Assembly (NCBI GenBank): GCA_019351955.1
Contig: JABBOE010000027.1
Span: 1-33,947, forward strand
Direction: 5' to 3'
DNA length: 33,947 nt
From: Pseudomonadota bacterium
Lineage (GTDB): Bacteria; Pseudomonadota; Gammaproteobacteria; Burkholderiales; Burkholderiaceae_C
This document shows, piece by piece, positions 33,907 through 33,947 of this stretch (positions are counted from its first letter, which is position 1; every line of letters begins with the position of its first letter). Below the pieces are notes generated by a model. It made no database searches. It saw only the letters and a program-made list of their open reading frames with translations, and was not told the origin of the DNA. Position numbers and translations under genes: made by a program.

Positions 33907-33947
33907 CTGGCCGTGCCGCTGCTGGCTGACAAGTTCATCACCCTGCG

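Overview
The window is GC-rich, densely coded DNA that looks like a beta-proteobacterium of the Burkholderiales. The basis is protein-level resemblance and gene content: a Comamonas/Burkholderia-style phenol meta-cleavage cluster, DUF3014, tandem-Mop and OMF-MFP-RND genes. Its core (about 11.0-29.1 kb) is a complete phenol/methylphenol catabolic locus. One long minus-strand operon reads dmpK-L-M-N-O-P (multicomponent phenol hydroxylase), dmpQ (ferredoxin), dmpB (catechol 2,3-dioxygenase), a GlcG/HbpS-like gene, dmpC, dmpD, dmpE, an SDR gene, dmpF, dmpG, dmpH and dmpI. It then continues almost without a gap into thiM-thiE. Phenol would be hydroxylated to catechol and ring-opened to 2-hydroxymuconic semialdehyde. 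This is processed by the hydrolytic (DmpD) or dehydrogenase/tautomerase/decarboxylase (DmpC-I-H) branch and finally converted to pyruvate and acetyl-CoA by DmpE-G-F.

The operon is read divergently from a sigma-54 activator of the DmpR/MopR/AphR type, whose zinc ligands and two phenol-contact residues align with MopR. A GntR/FCD regulator of the AphS/PhcS type follows 7 bp downstream. The roughly 290-bp divergent region holds a good -24/-12 promoter for the catabolic operon, a sigma-70-like promoter for dmpR, and a palindrome over the dmpR -35.

Left flank (0-11 kb), a mosaic of accessory genes: a frameshifted P-type ATPase fragment; a large lipoprotein with about seven repeats and its own terminator; a gamma-glutamyltransferase/acylase-like enzyme; a DUF3014 membrane protein interrupted by an in-frame TAG; a tandem-Mop molybdate-binding protein; a DoxX membrane protein and an F420-reductase-like NADP-binding protein divergent from a LysR regulator; and an exported PAP2 phosphatase convergent with thiE.

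Right flank (29.2 kb to the end): a tightly overlapping operon of a PAP2 phosphatase, an outer-membrane efflux lipoprotein, a membrane fusion protein and an RND pump. The pump frame is cut by a TGA after codon 481, although recognisable RND sequence continues in frame to the window edge.

The catabolic genes all look intact. Three genes outside that core (P-type ATPase, DUF3014, RND pump) each carry one apparent inactivating lesion, which could be real decay or sequence error. I saw no tRNA, rRNA, CRISPR array or complete insertion sequence.
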